DNA of 64,000 nucleotides from Anniella stebbinsi (taxonomy: Eukaryota; Chordata; Lepidosauria; Squamata; Anniellidae): NCBI GenBank assembly GCA_029215795.1, contig JARDYH010000005.1, positions 12,618,001-12,682,000 of the forward strand, in the 5' to 3' direction. Numbering within the stretch: position 1 is the first letter of the stretch; the number at the start of each line of letters is the position of its first letter. The notes beneath the pieces were generated by a model, which ran no database searches, was not told the origin of the DNA, and saw only the letters and a program-made list of their open reading frames with translations. This document shows positions 25,601 to 32,529 of the stretch, in pieces. The position numbers and the translations under genes are program-made.

Positions 25601-27470
25601 CCATGGGTATCAGAGGTGTGTGGGAGTGGACCTGTCCACCATTTCCGCCACATGTTTTGGATAGGTATCGGCATTGTGGGTTTTTTTAATGCAACCATAG
25701 CTCTGCGCAGGAGTGCATATTTGAGGGCGTTTGTATCACTTCATACATTGCTGCGCGTCTGCTCACGGGCGCATGCCCTGTAGACAGCTGTGACACGGGC
25801 AATGCTGTCGAGAGGACTTGTACATGTTATCTGCCTAGCCCCGCCCACTGCTGCCCATACACATGCGGAAGCAGCATGACGGGGCTCATGTGCTCTCAGA
25901 ACGCCGCTCCTGTAATTCCGGGAAACATCAATCGTGTGTGCCCCGTGAGCGCCGATCGCGGAAGTGGGGAACCTTTGAAGCATCCCTCTTCTGTAGCGAG
26001 AGGGCTGCAGGTGTAGATTAGGCCCTGGTCAGTCTGGCTTTGCTTGCCTCTGCGGCCTTGGCTCACTGGAGGTAATTCATTGAGTATGCCATTCAGTGTG
26101 TGTGTGCGTGTGATAGCAAGGGTTTAGCAATGTACAACAATGGAGGAAGGAAGGAGAGACTGAATGAAAGACATATGATGCCACAGCTGTCTGTTCTCAG
26201 TGTCGCTCAGGTTTTTGAGGGGTCTTGGACAAGGCACCCTCAATGGGCCCCCTCCTTATTTATTTATTTATTTATTGCATTCTTATACCGCCCCATAGCC
26301 GAAGCTCTCTGGGCGGTTCACAAAAATTAAAACCATGAAATCATTTTAAAAATATAAAACAAGCCACAATCTAAAAACACAAAATAACATACAATATAAA
26401 AACACAACCAGAATAAAACCAGGCAGCAGGAATTAATACAGATTAAAATTAAAATGCTTCAGGGAGTCATCACCATTATCATCAATTGCTATTCCTGCTG
26501 TTCCTCTTCCTCATCTTTGCTATCATTGGCTTGCTTGACAGGCAAAGAGCCAGTGAGCAAGCAGGCCGAGGCATCTCCTGCTCCTCCTCCTCACCACCAC
26601 CACTGTCTGGGCCAGAGCAAGAGAGGCAGGGGAACACCCAGTTTGCAGTGGTAAGGAGGAGGAAGAGCAAGTCCAGGGGTGGGTGGGTTTGTCATTCAGC
26701 CCCTATTGGGGTGTGGGTTTATTTATTTTATTTATTAGAACGTTTGTATCCCACCCTTTATCACTGGGATCTCAGGGCAGCGTATGAATAAAAACATACA
26801 AACCATGTAAAACAATAAATATACACAGCTGAAAACAAATTCAACCATTAATCAAGCTAAAACCAGGATAGAATCTAAAAACAGTAAAACTCAGTTGAAC
26901 CAATTAAAACTATGTGCAGGCTTGGTGAATTTAGCCATCAAAGGCCTTGTTAAAAAGCCACGTTTTAACTTGGCTCCGAAATCAAACCAGCGCTGGCGCC
27001 ATTCGGGCCTCCAAAGGGAGAGCATTCCAAAGCCAAGGTGCCACAACAGAGAAAGCCACGTCCCACCATAGCATATGTCTTGTGTTGGTGAGACGCGGAG
27101 GAGGGCTCCTCCAACAGATCTCAAGTCTCGGGCAGGCGTATATATAGGGAGAGGCGCTCCCTCAAGCATCGAGGTCCCAAGAAGGTGCCCGACAATGCCT
27201 ATCCTTGATACTGGCCCTGTGTTCTCGTGACCTCTCATTTGACTAAGGCATCCTTCTGCAACTTCATGTCAGCACATCTGGAGGGCACCAGGCTGGGGAA
27301 GGCTGAACAAAGGCCTCGTTCCCATTAGGCCTGTATCGCTTAAATTGCAGGGGTGTGTGTGTCGGGGTGGGAGTGCTCACATAATGTAATACTCCTTCAT
27401 GTGGGGAGGGAAAAGTTTTCTCCAGATAGAAAACTAGCCTGTTGCGGGAAAGCTAGCTAGAACCTCTCTG

Positions 27471-27522
<52 letters not shown>

Positions 27523-28357
27523 TATCGAAGGAATGTTAATGGCTGGAAGCACATTCAATTGCATGGCCCCCTGCAGTTTGAAGTGGTATAGCCTAGCCTA
27601 TAGTTTACCATGTTCATGAGAACTCGGCCTAAGATTTTACTTATTACTACTCTGTCCACTGTGTTGTGCCAACTTGTTGTACTTACATTTTGAGGAGGAT
27701 TGGGGTGAGCAAAACTGCTTTATGTGGTTGAAAGGTTAACTTTGTCTGGGCCCTAGGGTCCCTCAACATTGGAAGCCAAAATGACACCTCTTATAACAGC
27801 CTCTCTATGCATTTCAGACGCCTGACGCGTTGGATTTGCCACCACCTGCTCAGAGCTCTGAAGGCCTGGTAGGGGCTCTTATGCATGTGATGCAGAAGAG
27901 GAGCAAGGTCATCCACTCCTCAGGTGAGTTTTGTTGCTCCCCTCTGTGTGGTACATCCCACCTTGAGGCTTGCATGCTGCTAAATGGCTTTTTCTTACGC
28001 TCTCAAAAGTTCAGAGCTTTTGTGCTTATCTGGAAGTGCAAGAACAAAGCAAAGTTCTGAGACAAACATGGTCCCATTTTCATGGGGTGAAATCTTGAGG
28101 CCTGCCGTTGTCCTTTGTCTAGTGTTGGACAGGTGGAGACAAAAGGACCAGGGCAGGTTGAAATCACTGTTGAGGGCGGTGGGGGTTAATTGTACAGGGA
28201 ATGCACAGGCATCTCCCTTGCAAACTACTGTGCAGGTGCGCTCTCGAGATGTCATCTGGCCTTGTCTCCTCCCACATTGTTGCTCTGTTCTCCTTTACCC
28301 ACAGATGAAGATGAAGACAATGGAGATGAAGATGAGGATGATGAGTGGGATGACTGA
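3557..28357 (+). CDS. WAS: WASP, actin nucleation-promoting factor (12 exons)
   Basis: Joined exons: 3557-3670, 10475-10615, 11524-11610, 14452-14548, 17998-18039, 18716-18766, 20268-20394, 21659-21701, 23249-23402, 24943-25325, 27818-27923, 28305-28357. All introns are GT-AG and the phase is kept, giving 465 residues (human about 502). WASP transmits Cdc42 signals to the Arp2/3 complex in blood cells. Visible domains: WH1 (about 24-137, WIP binding); short proline stretch 152-157; basic stretch KKKGKKK (201-207); CRIB/GBD starting [12 protein letters not shown] (208-219) with Tyr266 matching the regulatory human Tyr291; polyproline 290-395 (SH3 and profilin ligands); a single WH2 with LLDQIRQG (401-408); central helix 429-446; acidic tail 449-465 ending DDEWDD, whose Trp contacts Arp2/3. 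One WH2 and a short linker favour WAS over WASL, which has two. Start: the ATG at 3557 is the first ATG in frame; the linker between CRIB and WH2 accounts for most of the shortening. Confidence 0.97.
4019..4300. mobile_element. MITE-A copy 2, 3' end truncated
   Basis: It starts TAGGCTGACCATCTG but the right arm breaks off after gaaattccctttcctg near 4285. No terminal inverted repeat or target duplication is seen on the right. Confidence 0.85.
4954..5010. repeat. (TA)n(TG)n microsatellite
   Basis: About 10 TA units followed by about 17 TG units. Confidence 0.95.
5672..5991. mobile_element. MITE-A copy 3
   Basis: A complete element with TAGGTTGACC and GGTCAGCCTA ends. It has a perfect 8-bp target duplication ACAAACAC (5664-5671 and 5992-5999). 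Its ends belong to the subfamily with ctgaaaaggaggacagg. Confidence 0.92.
6194..6508. mobile_element. MITE-A copy 4, variant termini
   Basis: A complete element with ends TAGGGTGACCAGATAAAATC and its complement. It has a perfect 8-bp duplication CCAAACAC (6186-6193 and 6509-6516). The internal sequence is as in the other copies. Confidence 0.92.
6546..6576. repeat. (GA)n microsatellite
   Basis: About 14 GA units. Confidence 0.95.
6640..6705 (-). repeat. LINE 3' tail fragment
   Basis: Reverse complement of the tail 'gagcttc(c)gctattgggtgg' with attacatttctata. This is the typical CR1/L2-group LINE end shared with 26256-26330 and 44208-44270. Confidence 0.7.
6990..7215. mobile_element. MITE-C copy 1
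   Basis: A terminal-inverted-repeat element of about 225 bp. Its ends are gctgaattcggacgacac and gtgttgtccggattcagc, flanked by AGTA on both sides. A second copy in the opposite orientation is at 16374-16600. Internal words such as gactatcgtgt and aacaactg recur in both copies. Confidence 0.75.
8025..8344. mobile_element. MITE-A copy 5, variant termini
   Basis: A complete palindromic element with TAGGGTGACCAGATAAAATC ends. The flanks (tcttggag and gcagtgcc) do not match, so its target duplication is lost or never formed. Confidence 0.88.
8829..9148. mobile_element. MITE-A copy 6
   Basis: A complete element whose ends carry the catatg variant (TAGGCTGACCATATGAAAAG). The flanks cagccttc and ctttaaca do not match, so no target duplication is visible. 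Confidence 0.88.
9647..9950. mobile_element. MITE-A copy 7
   Basis: A complete element of 304 bp with a shortened central loop. It is flanked by a perfect AGGTAAGC duplication (9639-9646 and 9951-9958). Confidence 0.9.
10091..10440 (-). mobile_element. MITE-B copy 1 (GCGCAT-rich)
   Basis: The ends are TAGGCCCCCTCTACAAGA and TCTTGTAGAGGCACCCTA. The body is dense in GCGCAT/ATGCGC words and ttaaagcg motifs. It is the reverse of the copies at 12066, 19560 and 30175. The TAGG and CCTA termini are hAT-like, but no target duplication is seen. It ends 34 bp before WAS exon 2. Confidence 0.8.
10475..10615 (+). CDS. WAS: WAS coding exon 2
   Basis: Encodes residues 39-85 of WH1, including [10 protein letters not shown] and [17 protein letters not shown]. 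The acceptor follows ttttttcctgatag and the donor is gtacca. It is 47 codons in phase 0. A MITE-B element ends only 34 bp upstream. Confidence 0.96.
11070..11092. repeat. (TG)n microsatellite
   Basis: About 10 TG units in WAS intron 2. Nothing else is recognised in that intron (10616-11523) except a G run at 10921-10932. Confidence 0.9.
11524..11610 (+). CDS. WAS: WAS coding exon 3
   Basis: Encodes residues 86-114 ([19 protein letters not shown]), the middle of WH1. The acceptor is ctacattacag and the donor gtgagt. It is 29 codons in phase 0. Confidence 0.96.
12066..12425 (+). mobile_element. MITE-B copy 2 (GCGCAT-rich)
   Basis: TAGGGCTGCCTCTACAAGAG at the left and CTTGTAGAGGGGGCCTA at the right. 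The body has more than ten ATGCGC or GCGCAT-like words and is unusually CpG-rich for its surroundings. No target duplication was found. Confidence 0.82.
13290..13322. repeat. (TA)n microsatellite
   Basis: About 16 TA units inside the loop of the long inverted repeat. Confidence 0.95.
14069..14110. repeat. (GAT)n microsatellite
   Basis: About 13 GAT units, lying in the right arm of the long inverted repeat. The left arm has only a short ttgttattgttgttgatc counterpart, so the expansion is arm-specific. Confidence 0.95.
14452..14548 (+). CDS. WAS: WAS coding exon 4
   Basis: Encodes residues 115-146 plus one base, with [10 protein letters not shown] and KMQKRNQK, the end of WH1. The acceptor is gttgcttgcag and the donor gtaggt. 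Confidence 0.96.
15412..15750. repeat. GC-rich interspersed repeat (type D)
   Basis: The words for cagtggcactgggttgtttatatgatgcag-type sequence, gccattgcggagccatcc and a gggacttaccctgac block recur at 32545-32660. The element appears in the intron and in the intergenic block, so it is a dispersed, probably DNA-transposon-derived, repeat. Confidence 0.6.
16205..16332. mobile_element. short foldback MITE (type E)
   Basis: The inverted halves are tagatctccagctgttttgg / acttcaattccca and the complement 'gttgaagtccaaacatctgg' / agatcta. It is about 125 bp. Relatives are at 22289, 32040, 43102, 52487, 53786 and 57995. Confidence 0.75.
16336..16372. repeat. (CA)n microsatellite
   Basis: About 17 CA units with one interruption, between the foldback MITE and MITE-C copy 2. 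Confidence 0.95.
16374..16600. mobile_element. MITE-C copy 2, with telomere-like words
   Basis: The ends are ggctcaattcggacaac and gtcgtccgaattgagcc. It is the reverse of the copy at 6990-7215 (shared acaactgacgattgtttccc and accatgttgtgtgggg complements). It contains taaccctaaccct and actaaccctaggg near 16408-16440. Confidence 0.78.
16975..17160 (+). repeat. tRNA-derived SINE, second family
   Basis: The head 'gtaactcggtggcagagcac' resembles a tRNA A box region. The body continues with agaaggtctctccaggtaga and cagtgtagacaatactgag, and the tail has agtatagggcagtcgcttatg. The same family lies reversed at 48340-48545. Confidence 0.75.
17495..17533. repeat. (GA)n microsatellite
   Basis: About 18 GA units. 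Confidence 0.95.
17998..18039 (+). CDS. WAS: WAS coding exon 5
   Basis: A 42-base exon encoding [13 protein letters not shown], the first proline stretch after WH1. It matches the DRRQLPPPP segment of mammalian WASP. The acceptor is cttttacag and the donor gtacgt. Confidence 0.9.
18040..18715 (+). other. WAS intron 5, nothing recognised
   Basis: No repeat or gene is recognised in this 676-bp intron. Confidence 0.6.
18716..18766 (+). CDS. WAS: WAS coding exon 6
   Basis: A 51-base exon encoding [16 protein letters not shown]. The acceptor was set at gttag/ac because using the next AG (5 bases downstream) brings a stop in frame. Conservation is low here, as in the human linker. Confidence 0.8.
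18767..20267 (+). other. WAS intron 6
   Basis: It carries the diverged MITE-B copy 3 (19560-19895). The rest shows no recognisable element. Confidence 0.6.
19560..19895 (+). mobile_element. MITE-B copy 3, diverged 3' end
   Basis: It starts gggtgcctctacaagagcga and carries the gttaaagcgcat and caaccgggcg landmarks. It loses the right terminal repeat after about 19890. Confidence 0.75.
20268..20394 (+). CDS. WAS: WAS coding exon 7
   Basis: Encodes residues 178-219, with [16 protein letters not shown], the basic stretch and the start of the CRIB motif (ADIGAPSGF). The acceptor is ttgcccacag and the donor gtgagt. Confidence 0.96.
20395..21658 (+). other. WAS intron 7
   Basis: Positions 21200-21410 look like an interspersed repeat (gaccccctggagggcc, ggatgtggccccaagcctga, ttctgcacccctg). 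The remainder is not recognised. Confidence 0.5.
21659..21701 (+). CDS. WAS: WAS coding exon 8
   Basis: A 43-base exon with [15 protein letters not shown], the CRIB H-x2-H-I-G core that binds Cdc42. The acceptor is ttcttccag and the donor gtacgt. It ends in phase 0. Confidence 0.96.
22289..22414. mobile_element. short foldback MITE (type E)
   Basis: The halves gatattttggactacaaca and 'gttgtagttgaaaacatgtgg' are inverted copies, and the core aaccatcatggccagtgatc is typical of the family. Confidence 0.65.
22646..22695. repeat. (TTA)n microsatellite
   Basis: About 15 TTA units. Confidence 0.95.
23078..23230. mobile_element. TIR element abutting WAS exon 9 (type F)
   Basis: A 153-bp element with perfect 10-bp ends CCCTGTTCAG and CTGAACAGGG. 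The interior is rich in accacgg/ttaaccac words that also fold on themselves (aaccacggtggttaagc). Its right end lies 18 bp before the exon 9 acceptor. Confidence 0.7.
23249..23402 (+). CDS. WAS: WAS coding exon 9
   Basis: Encodes residues 235-285: [32 protein letters not shown]. This is the autoinhibitory part of the GBD, with Tyr266 equal to human Tyr291. The acceptor tctcttccag lies 18 bp after the end of a terminal-inverted-repeat element. The donor is gtgagc. Confidence 0.96.
23547..23608. repeat. (CTC)n(TTC)n microsatellite
   Basis: About 13 CTC units followed by about 7 TTC units. Confidence 0.95.
23806..24145 (-). repeat. CR1-like LINE 3' end, reversed
   Basis: It reads, in reverse, the tail 'ggatcagaccaagggtcc' / atctagtccaacgc followed by the 3' UTR and the last codons (complement of aaagccatccaaattggtgg). 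The same sequence occurs at 56187-56615 and in plus orientation at 43605-44207 with 47150-47305. Confidence 0.75.
24154..24275. mobile_element. palindromic repeat (type G)
   Basis: The ends are agggcacaatcctatgcatg and catgcgtaggattgtgccct, with gtttagacagaaaa / ctgtctaaac next inside. Related halves occur at 47364-47445 and 54782-54850. Confidence 0.75.
24943..25325 (+). CDS. WAS: WAS coding exon 10 (polyproline and WH2)
   Basis: Encodes residues 286-413. A polyproline region with runs of up to 13 prolines is followed by [17 protein letters not shown], the actin-binding WH2. The GC- and C-rich tract makes this exon prone to assembly or length error, so the proline count should be treated with care. 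The donor is gtgagg. Confidence 0.95.
25380..26000. other. unassigned CpG-bearing stretch in WAS intron 10
   Basis: It has more CpG than neighbouring intron sequence (for example 25740-25960) and several short open frames on both strands. None has a recognisable domain. It may be a diverged DNA transposon. Confidence 0.35.
26256..26460 (-). repeat. LINE 3' end, reversed
   Basis: It begins tatttatttatttatttatt, then tcttataccgccccatagcc / gaagctctctgggcggttca, the reverse of the CR1/L2-group LINE tail. Confidence 0.75.
26716..27240 (-). repeat. LINE fragment with RT C-terminal remnant, reversed
   Basis: The left side is a LINE tail (tttattagaacgtttgtatc, ggatctcagggcagcgtatg). The minus-strand frame continues into a degraded RT C-terminus, with phrases such as [19 protein letters not shown]. 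It is truncated and frameshifted. Confidence 0.65.
27474..27522. repeat. (TA)n(CA)n microsatellite
   Basis: About 11 TA units, then about 13 CA units. Confidence 0.95.
27818..27923 (+). CDS. WAS: WAS coding exon 11
   Basis: Encodes residues 414-448 with [17 protein letters not shown], the central Arp2/3-contacting helix, then IHSS. The two serines align with the mammalian CK2 sites. The acceptor is gcatttcag and the donor gtgagt. Confidence 0.96.
28305..28357 (+). CDS. WAS: WAS coding exon 12, acidic tail and stop
   Basis: Encodes the acidic tail [17 protein letters not shown] and the stop TGA at 28355-28357. The acceptor is tttacccacag. Confidence 0.96.
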
Positions 28358-29420
28358 GTCCAGAAGAATACTGGCACAAAGCCTGACCCTTCTATCAACC
28401 TGTTGCCATCTGAATTGCTGTGGGCATTTAATCAGGCTGTTATTCTATTATCGTTACCTGCCTCCGCCCCCAACCCCGCTCCACACACACAATTTGTGTA
28501 GACCATTCTGGATTCCAATAGATGCAGGGGGCAACTCTGCTTTGCTATAGGTAGCAGAGGTTAATTATTTTCCCATCCTCCTCTCCAGCATCACTTAGGC
28601 CTAAGCGTAATCCTCATTCTTCTCGCTCACCTGTGCATCTGGATGCCTTTGACAGTTTTAGAATGTGAGGCTGTAATCCTACCTCTTCCAGACCCTCAGT
28701 TTTGACAATGCCTTTTATAATCTCCTGCTCTAACTTTTTAACAGCCGTATCATCTTTCACCCAACCCCCTCATCATCCTTTCTTTTAGCCAGCTAATCAG
28801 GTGTTGTTGTTTTTAAGCGGTTCCCCTTTTGAGGCCAACTTGCAGGTATGAAGATGATGGGAATGTAAGCCAAACCTCTATTCTTATAAAATAATCTGTG
28901 CATTGTTAGCTCACACTGAATCCTAGATGTCTGAATTCTTTGCACACCTTTCTAAAGAATGTTTTCTCCTGCTTTAGTATTAGGAAGTGGGGAGGAGAGC
29001 AACCTCTAAACTTTAAGACAAAGATACCTATTTATCTTCAAACATGCCAGAATGCTTTGATCATAGTGTGACTAAGGGAGCAAAAAGCCACCGCTGATCA
29101 CAATGAATCTAATCTTAAGAAAAATTCTACTATCACAGAGTTATGTAATGGAAATTATAGCATTTTCAATGGCTTGTATTCTTAGCTGCTCTTTCATTCA
29201 ACACAAGGGCCGTGTGTGATTTCTGCCAACTCTCTCCTCAGTCCCACACCATTCCCAATGGCACCCAATCCCCAGGAAAAGGTGTTTGGGGGGGGGGGGC
29301 ACAGGAGGCTGTAGGTTGAGGGAAGGAGGAGATGGGAAAGCCCCGTTCTACGAACTCCATTCTGTTCAGGGAAAGAAGACTCGGCTTGGATCCTAATGCG
29401 CCTACCCGACAAAAATAAAA
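28358..29420 (+). other. probable WAS 3' UTR
   Basis: Unique-looking sequence follows the stop codon without a recognised repeat up to about 29400. The first clear AATAAA is at 29414-29419. A shorter 3' UTR ending at a non-canonical signal such as ATAAAA near 28886 is possible. Confidence 0.45.
29414..29419 (+). terminator. candidate WAS polyadenylation hexamer
   Basis: AATAAA about 1.06 kb after the WAS stop, inside an A-rich stretch. It was not supported by any further element I could see. Confidence 0.3.
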
Positions 29421-30025
29421 TAACGACAAAATAAAAATAATTTGGAAGATCACAAAACAAATAGCTATGCCACTTAATATTGTAGTAATTGGAAATTGTT
29501 CAGGCAACTAGCTCTACACAGGAAATCCTGTTTCCACCCCTGGTATTTTCGTACTTTGGATAAGCGTCGAGGCAGCCTGGTTGAGCCACAAGATCCTTTT
29601 CTTTGAATCCCCAGCACACATACAACCGTAATCTTTTGGGGTGGGAGTCATGCTTCCTTTCTACTTCTCGCTCATTATTAGGCTCATATTCTGAAGGCTC
29701 CTAGTGAAACATTGAAGAAGCACATGTGGGGTGGTGGCAGTGGCTGGGGGTTAGGGGGAAACGCTATTTGAAGGTATATCTACATTACAAACTTATATTG
29801 GTTTCATACCTGGTTAGGTGGTACAGCTTCCCCCACACACTGCTATTAGCCCAGAATAGAAGCTGCCATTGACACCCATGGGAGATCCCCCCACCCCCGC
29901 CAGCTAATGGTGTCAGGTGGGGGGGGGTGTTTTTTGTCAGGGTCACATCTGGGGCAAGAAGAGTTAAACTTTCCCTCCCTGCATGCTGTAGCCTCAATGG
30001 AGATTGTGGGGAAGGGAGTGCCTAT

Positions 30026-30066
30026 TATAATAATAATAATAATAATAATTATTATTATTATTATTT
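30026..30066. repeat. (TAA)n(TTA)n palindromic microsatellite
   Basis: TAA units turn into TTA units at the centre, so the whole tract is a self-complementary hairpin. Confidence 0.9.
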
Positions 30067-30174
30067 AAAGCAACAATCCTGACATACTTGCTAGCCACAC
30101 ATTTTAGCCTCATGTCTTGTTTGGCCCACAGTCCTGCCTTCTCGTTTCTTTAGACCATCCCTCACCATTGACTA

Positions 30175-30533
30175 TGGCCTCCTCCACACGAGACGTTTAA
30201 TGAGCCTTGAAGGCTCATTAAAAAATTTACCTCCACAAACACGGAGCGCAAAACGGGCGTACAGGCGCGTTATCTCCCCGATAATGGGCATTTTCGAACG
30301 CGCGTTAAATAGCGACTTTTATTTTGCTCCGGCCGTTAAAGCGCATTTTCGCGGTGTGAACAAGCGATTACGCGCATTAACTGCTTGTAAAGCGCTTTTT
30401 GGACATGAATTAATGCGCTTCGCCGCCTCTCGCCGCCTCCGGTGCAGAGGGATTAGGCGTAAATGCGCCTCCGCGAAAATGCGCATAATCCCCGAACCGG
30501 GCGCAAAAGCGCATCCTTGTGGAGGGGGCCTCA
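30175..30533 (+). mobile_element. MITE-B copy 4 (GCGCAT-rich)
   Basis: It runs from ggcctcctccacacgagacg to cttgtggagggggcctca, with the same internal GCGCAT/TTAAAGCG landmarks as the copy at 12066. The long open frames on both strands inside it are caused by its CpG-rich words. Confidence 0.82.
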
Positions 30534-31144
30534 GTTGGATAGGGCACAACATCTGGAGGGCCACGAACTGCTCACCTCTGGTTTAGACCCTTCTGTCTGC
30601 ATGTCAGCTCAACTGCTATCAAGTGACGCATCTACACCAAGCAGGATATAACCTGGTGAAAGTGATATGAATGCGGTATATGGAATGTGTCCTGGGTCCC
30701 AACAGTTGTCAGTGCTATAAAGCAGTAGTGTAGATCCTGCCAAGGTCATTGTGAAAGCTCATTAAACGGGACTTTTAAATGTCATTTTCTCTTCAATCGC
30801 AGACTTATATACCTGTGCATAATTAGACTTTCTCCTAAGCATGGGCATCTACAAGAACTTTTCTGGGGTGGGGTGGGGTATACAAAGCGGAAGTGCGTTG
30901 TAATTGTGTCGATCAGTTTGTGATTGTTATTCGCACACACAGCATGTGTACCTACAACACGCCTGTACACTTTCCATCTGTGTGCACTTTTGTTACTTAA
31001 TGTCACATTCTATGACATTTAGAAGTCTATGCAGAGTAGTAGAAGGTCCTGGGAATTGAACAGCACTAATGCGGAAGGGTGTTCTATTCAAGAAGCACCA
31101 TGGACTCCAGCGAAACTATTTGTAGTGAAGGGGAAAACGCACAC

Positions 31145-31902
31145 ACCTCGGCCCCATCTTGATGGCGTGTGTCGGTGCCGCGAGGCATCCGGCTTCCGCA
31201 CTCGCGCTCTTTCCCGACATCTGCACGGGAAGCAGCGAGAGTGTGGAGTTGCAGCCCCTGCGGCGTCTAGCACAGGGAGCGGGGAGGAACGGGGCAGCCA
31301 GAGAGGGAGGAAGAGAGAGATGCAAACTGGCTCTCCTCCCTCCGACCTCCCTCTGGCTGCCCCGTTCCTCTCCGCCCATTTTTTTAAAAAATTATCTGTA
31401 GATGCGAAGGATCGGACCTACAGATTAAAATATAATTAAAAAATACAAACGGGGGGGGGGGGAGGAATGGGACAGTCAGAGGGAAGAGAGCCGATTCAGG
31501 AGCCTTGCGTCCCTCTCTTCCTCCCCCTTCGGCTGCCCCGTTCCTTCCCCTCGTTTGTCTTTTGTTGATTTTTTAATCAGTAGATGCGATCCTTCGAGTC
31601 TACAGATTAAAAATTATAATTAAAAATGGGGGGAAGGAATGGGGCAACTGGAAGGGGAGGAAGTGAAGGACGCACAGCGCCCGAACTGACCCTCCTCCAG
31701 CTGATGGCAACCAATCAGTGATTGCCATCGGCTGTGGCATTCCTCCGCAGACAAAAAAAGTCGGGGTAAGTGCCCGACTTTTTAAAAGCGGAGTTTAGGG
31801 AGTTTGCCTCTGGAGGGCTTCGCGATGGCGGCAGCATCATGTACATCACTTGCCAACGCTCCGAAGCCACCACAAGGTAAAGCATTCATCAAGATGTGCC
31901 CC
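31145..31902. mobile_element. foldback-rich element (type H)
   Basis: Near the ends are ccccatcttgatggcg and the inverted catcaagatgtgccc. Inside are at least two hairpins around ctgtagatgcgaaggatcgg / acctacagat and cagtagatgcgatccttcga / gtctacagat. These are flanked by inverted gctgccccgttcct and aggaatggg(g/a)ca blocks. Confidence 0.6.
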
Positions 31903-32039
31903 TAGAAGCAAGAACCGACCCACCCTAAATGCACAAACATAGTAACGTTGTCTTAAGAATATCGTAACCTTGACAACTTCACCTGACTTGCCTGGAATAA
32001 TTTCCTTCATCCTGAAAGCAATGGTGAACACTCTCTAGG

Positions 32040-32175
32040 ACGGTCTTCTCCAACTTGGTGCCCTCCAGCTGTTTTGAACTAGAACTCTCAACATTCTTGA
32101 CTATTGCTTGTACTGGCTGGGGCTGATTGGAGTTGAAGTCTAAAACATCTGGAGGCCACCAGATTGGGGAAGGTG
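32040..32175. mobile_element. short foldback MITE (type E)
   Basis: The halves ttggtgccctccagctgttt and 'ctaaaacatctggaggccac' / cagattggggaagg are inverted, with a tactggctggggctgat core. Confidence 0.7.
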
Positions 32176-32529
32176 GCTCTAGAGAGTTGCAGTTGAGTCT
32201 GTGGGGAGAGTCTTTAGCAGCGTGAGGAGAAATTGGTATTCTTCAACATGATTTAGGGTTCTAGAGGAACCTGGACTATTCACTTTACTTTTCACGTTGT
32301 TATCAGCCACTTTTTACAGCAGCTAACGATACAACTTTTGCACGGCTTGAATTAGGCCTGCAGTAATGTTCTTTTGGAATCACATGTTTTTCTTTGAACT
32401 GCCCATATTGCGTACAGTTGCACAATGATAACATCAGAGAACAGGTCTATCATTTTTGGTGGATCTGGTAACCGAGCAGTGACAAGGCCTGGGTACCATG
32501 TCTACCAAGTTACGTAGACCTGGGGTACT

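Larger units (their letters stand above)
25326..27817 (+). other. WAS intron 10
   Basis: Positions 25380-26000 are CpG-bearing and unlike the rest, with no domain I can name. Positions 26256-26460 and 26716-27240 are reversed LINE 3' ends. Positions 27474-27522 are a (TA)n(CA)n run. Confidence 0.55.

Noticed and set aside
31029..31439. 136-codon frame
   Set aside because: It falls within the foldback-rich type H element, with no known domain or splice context.
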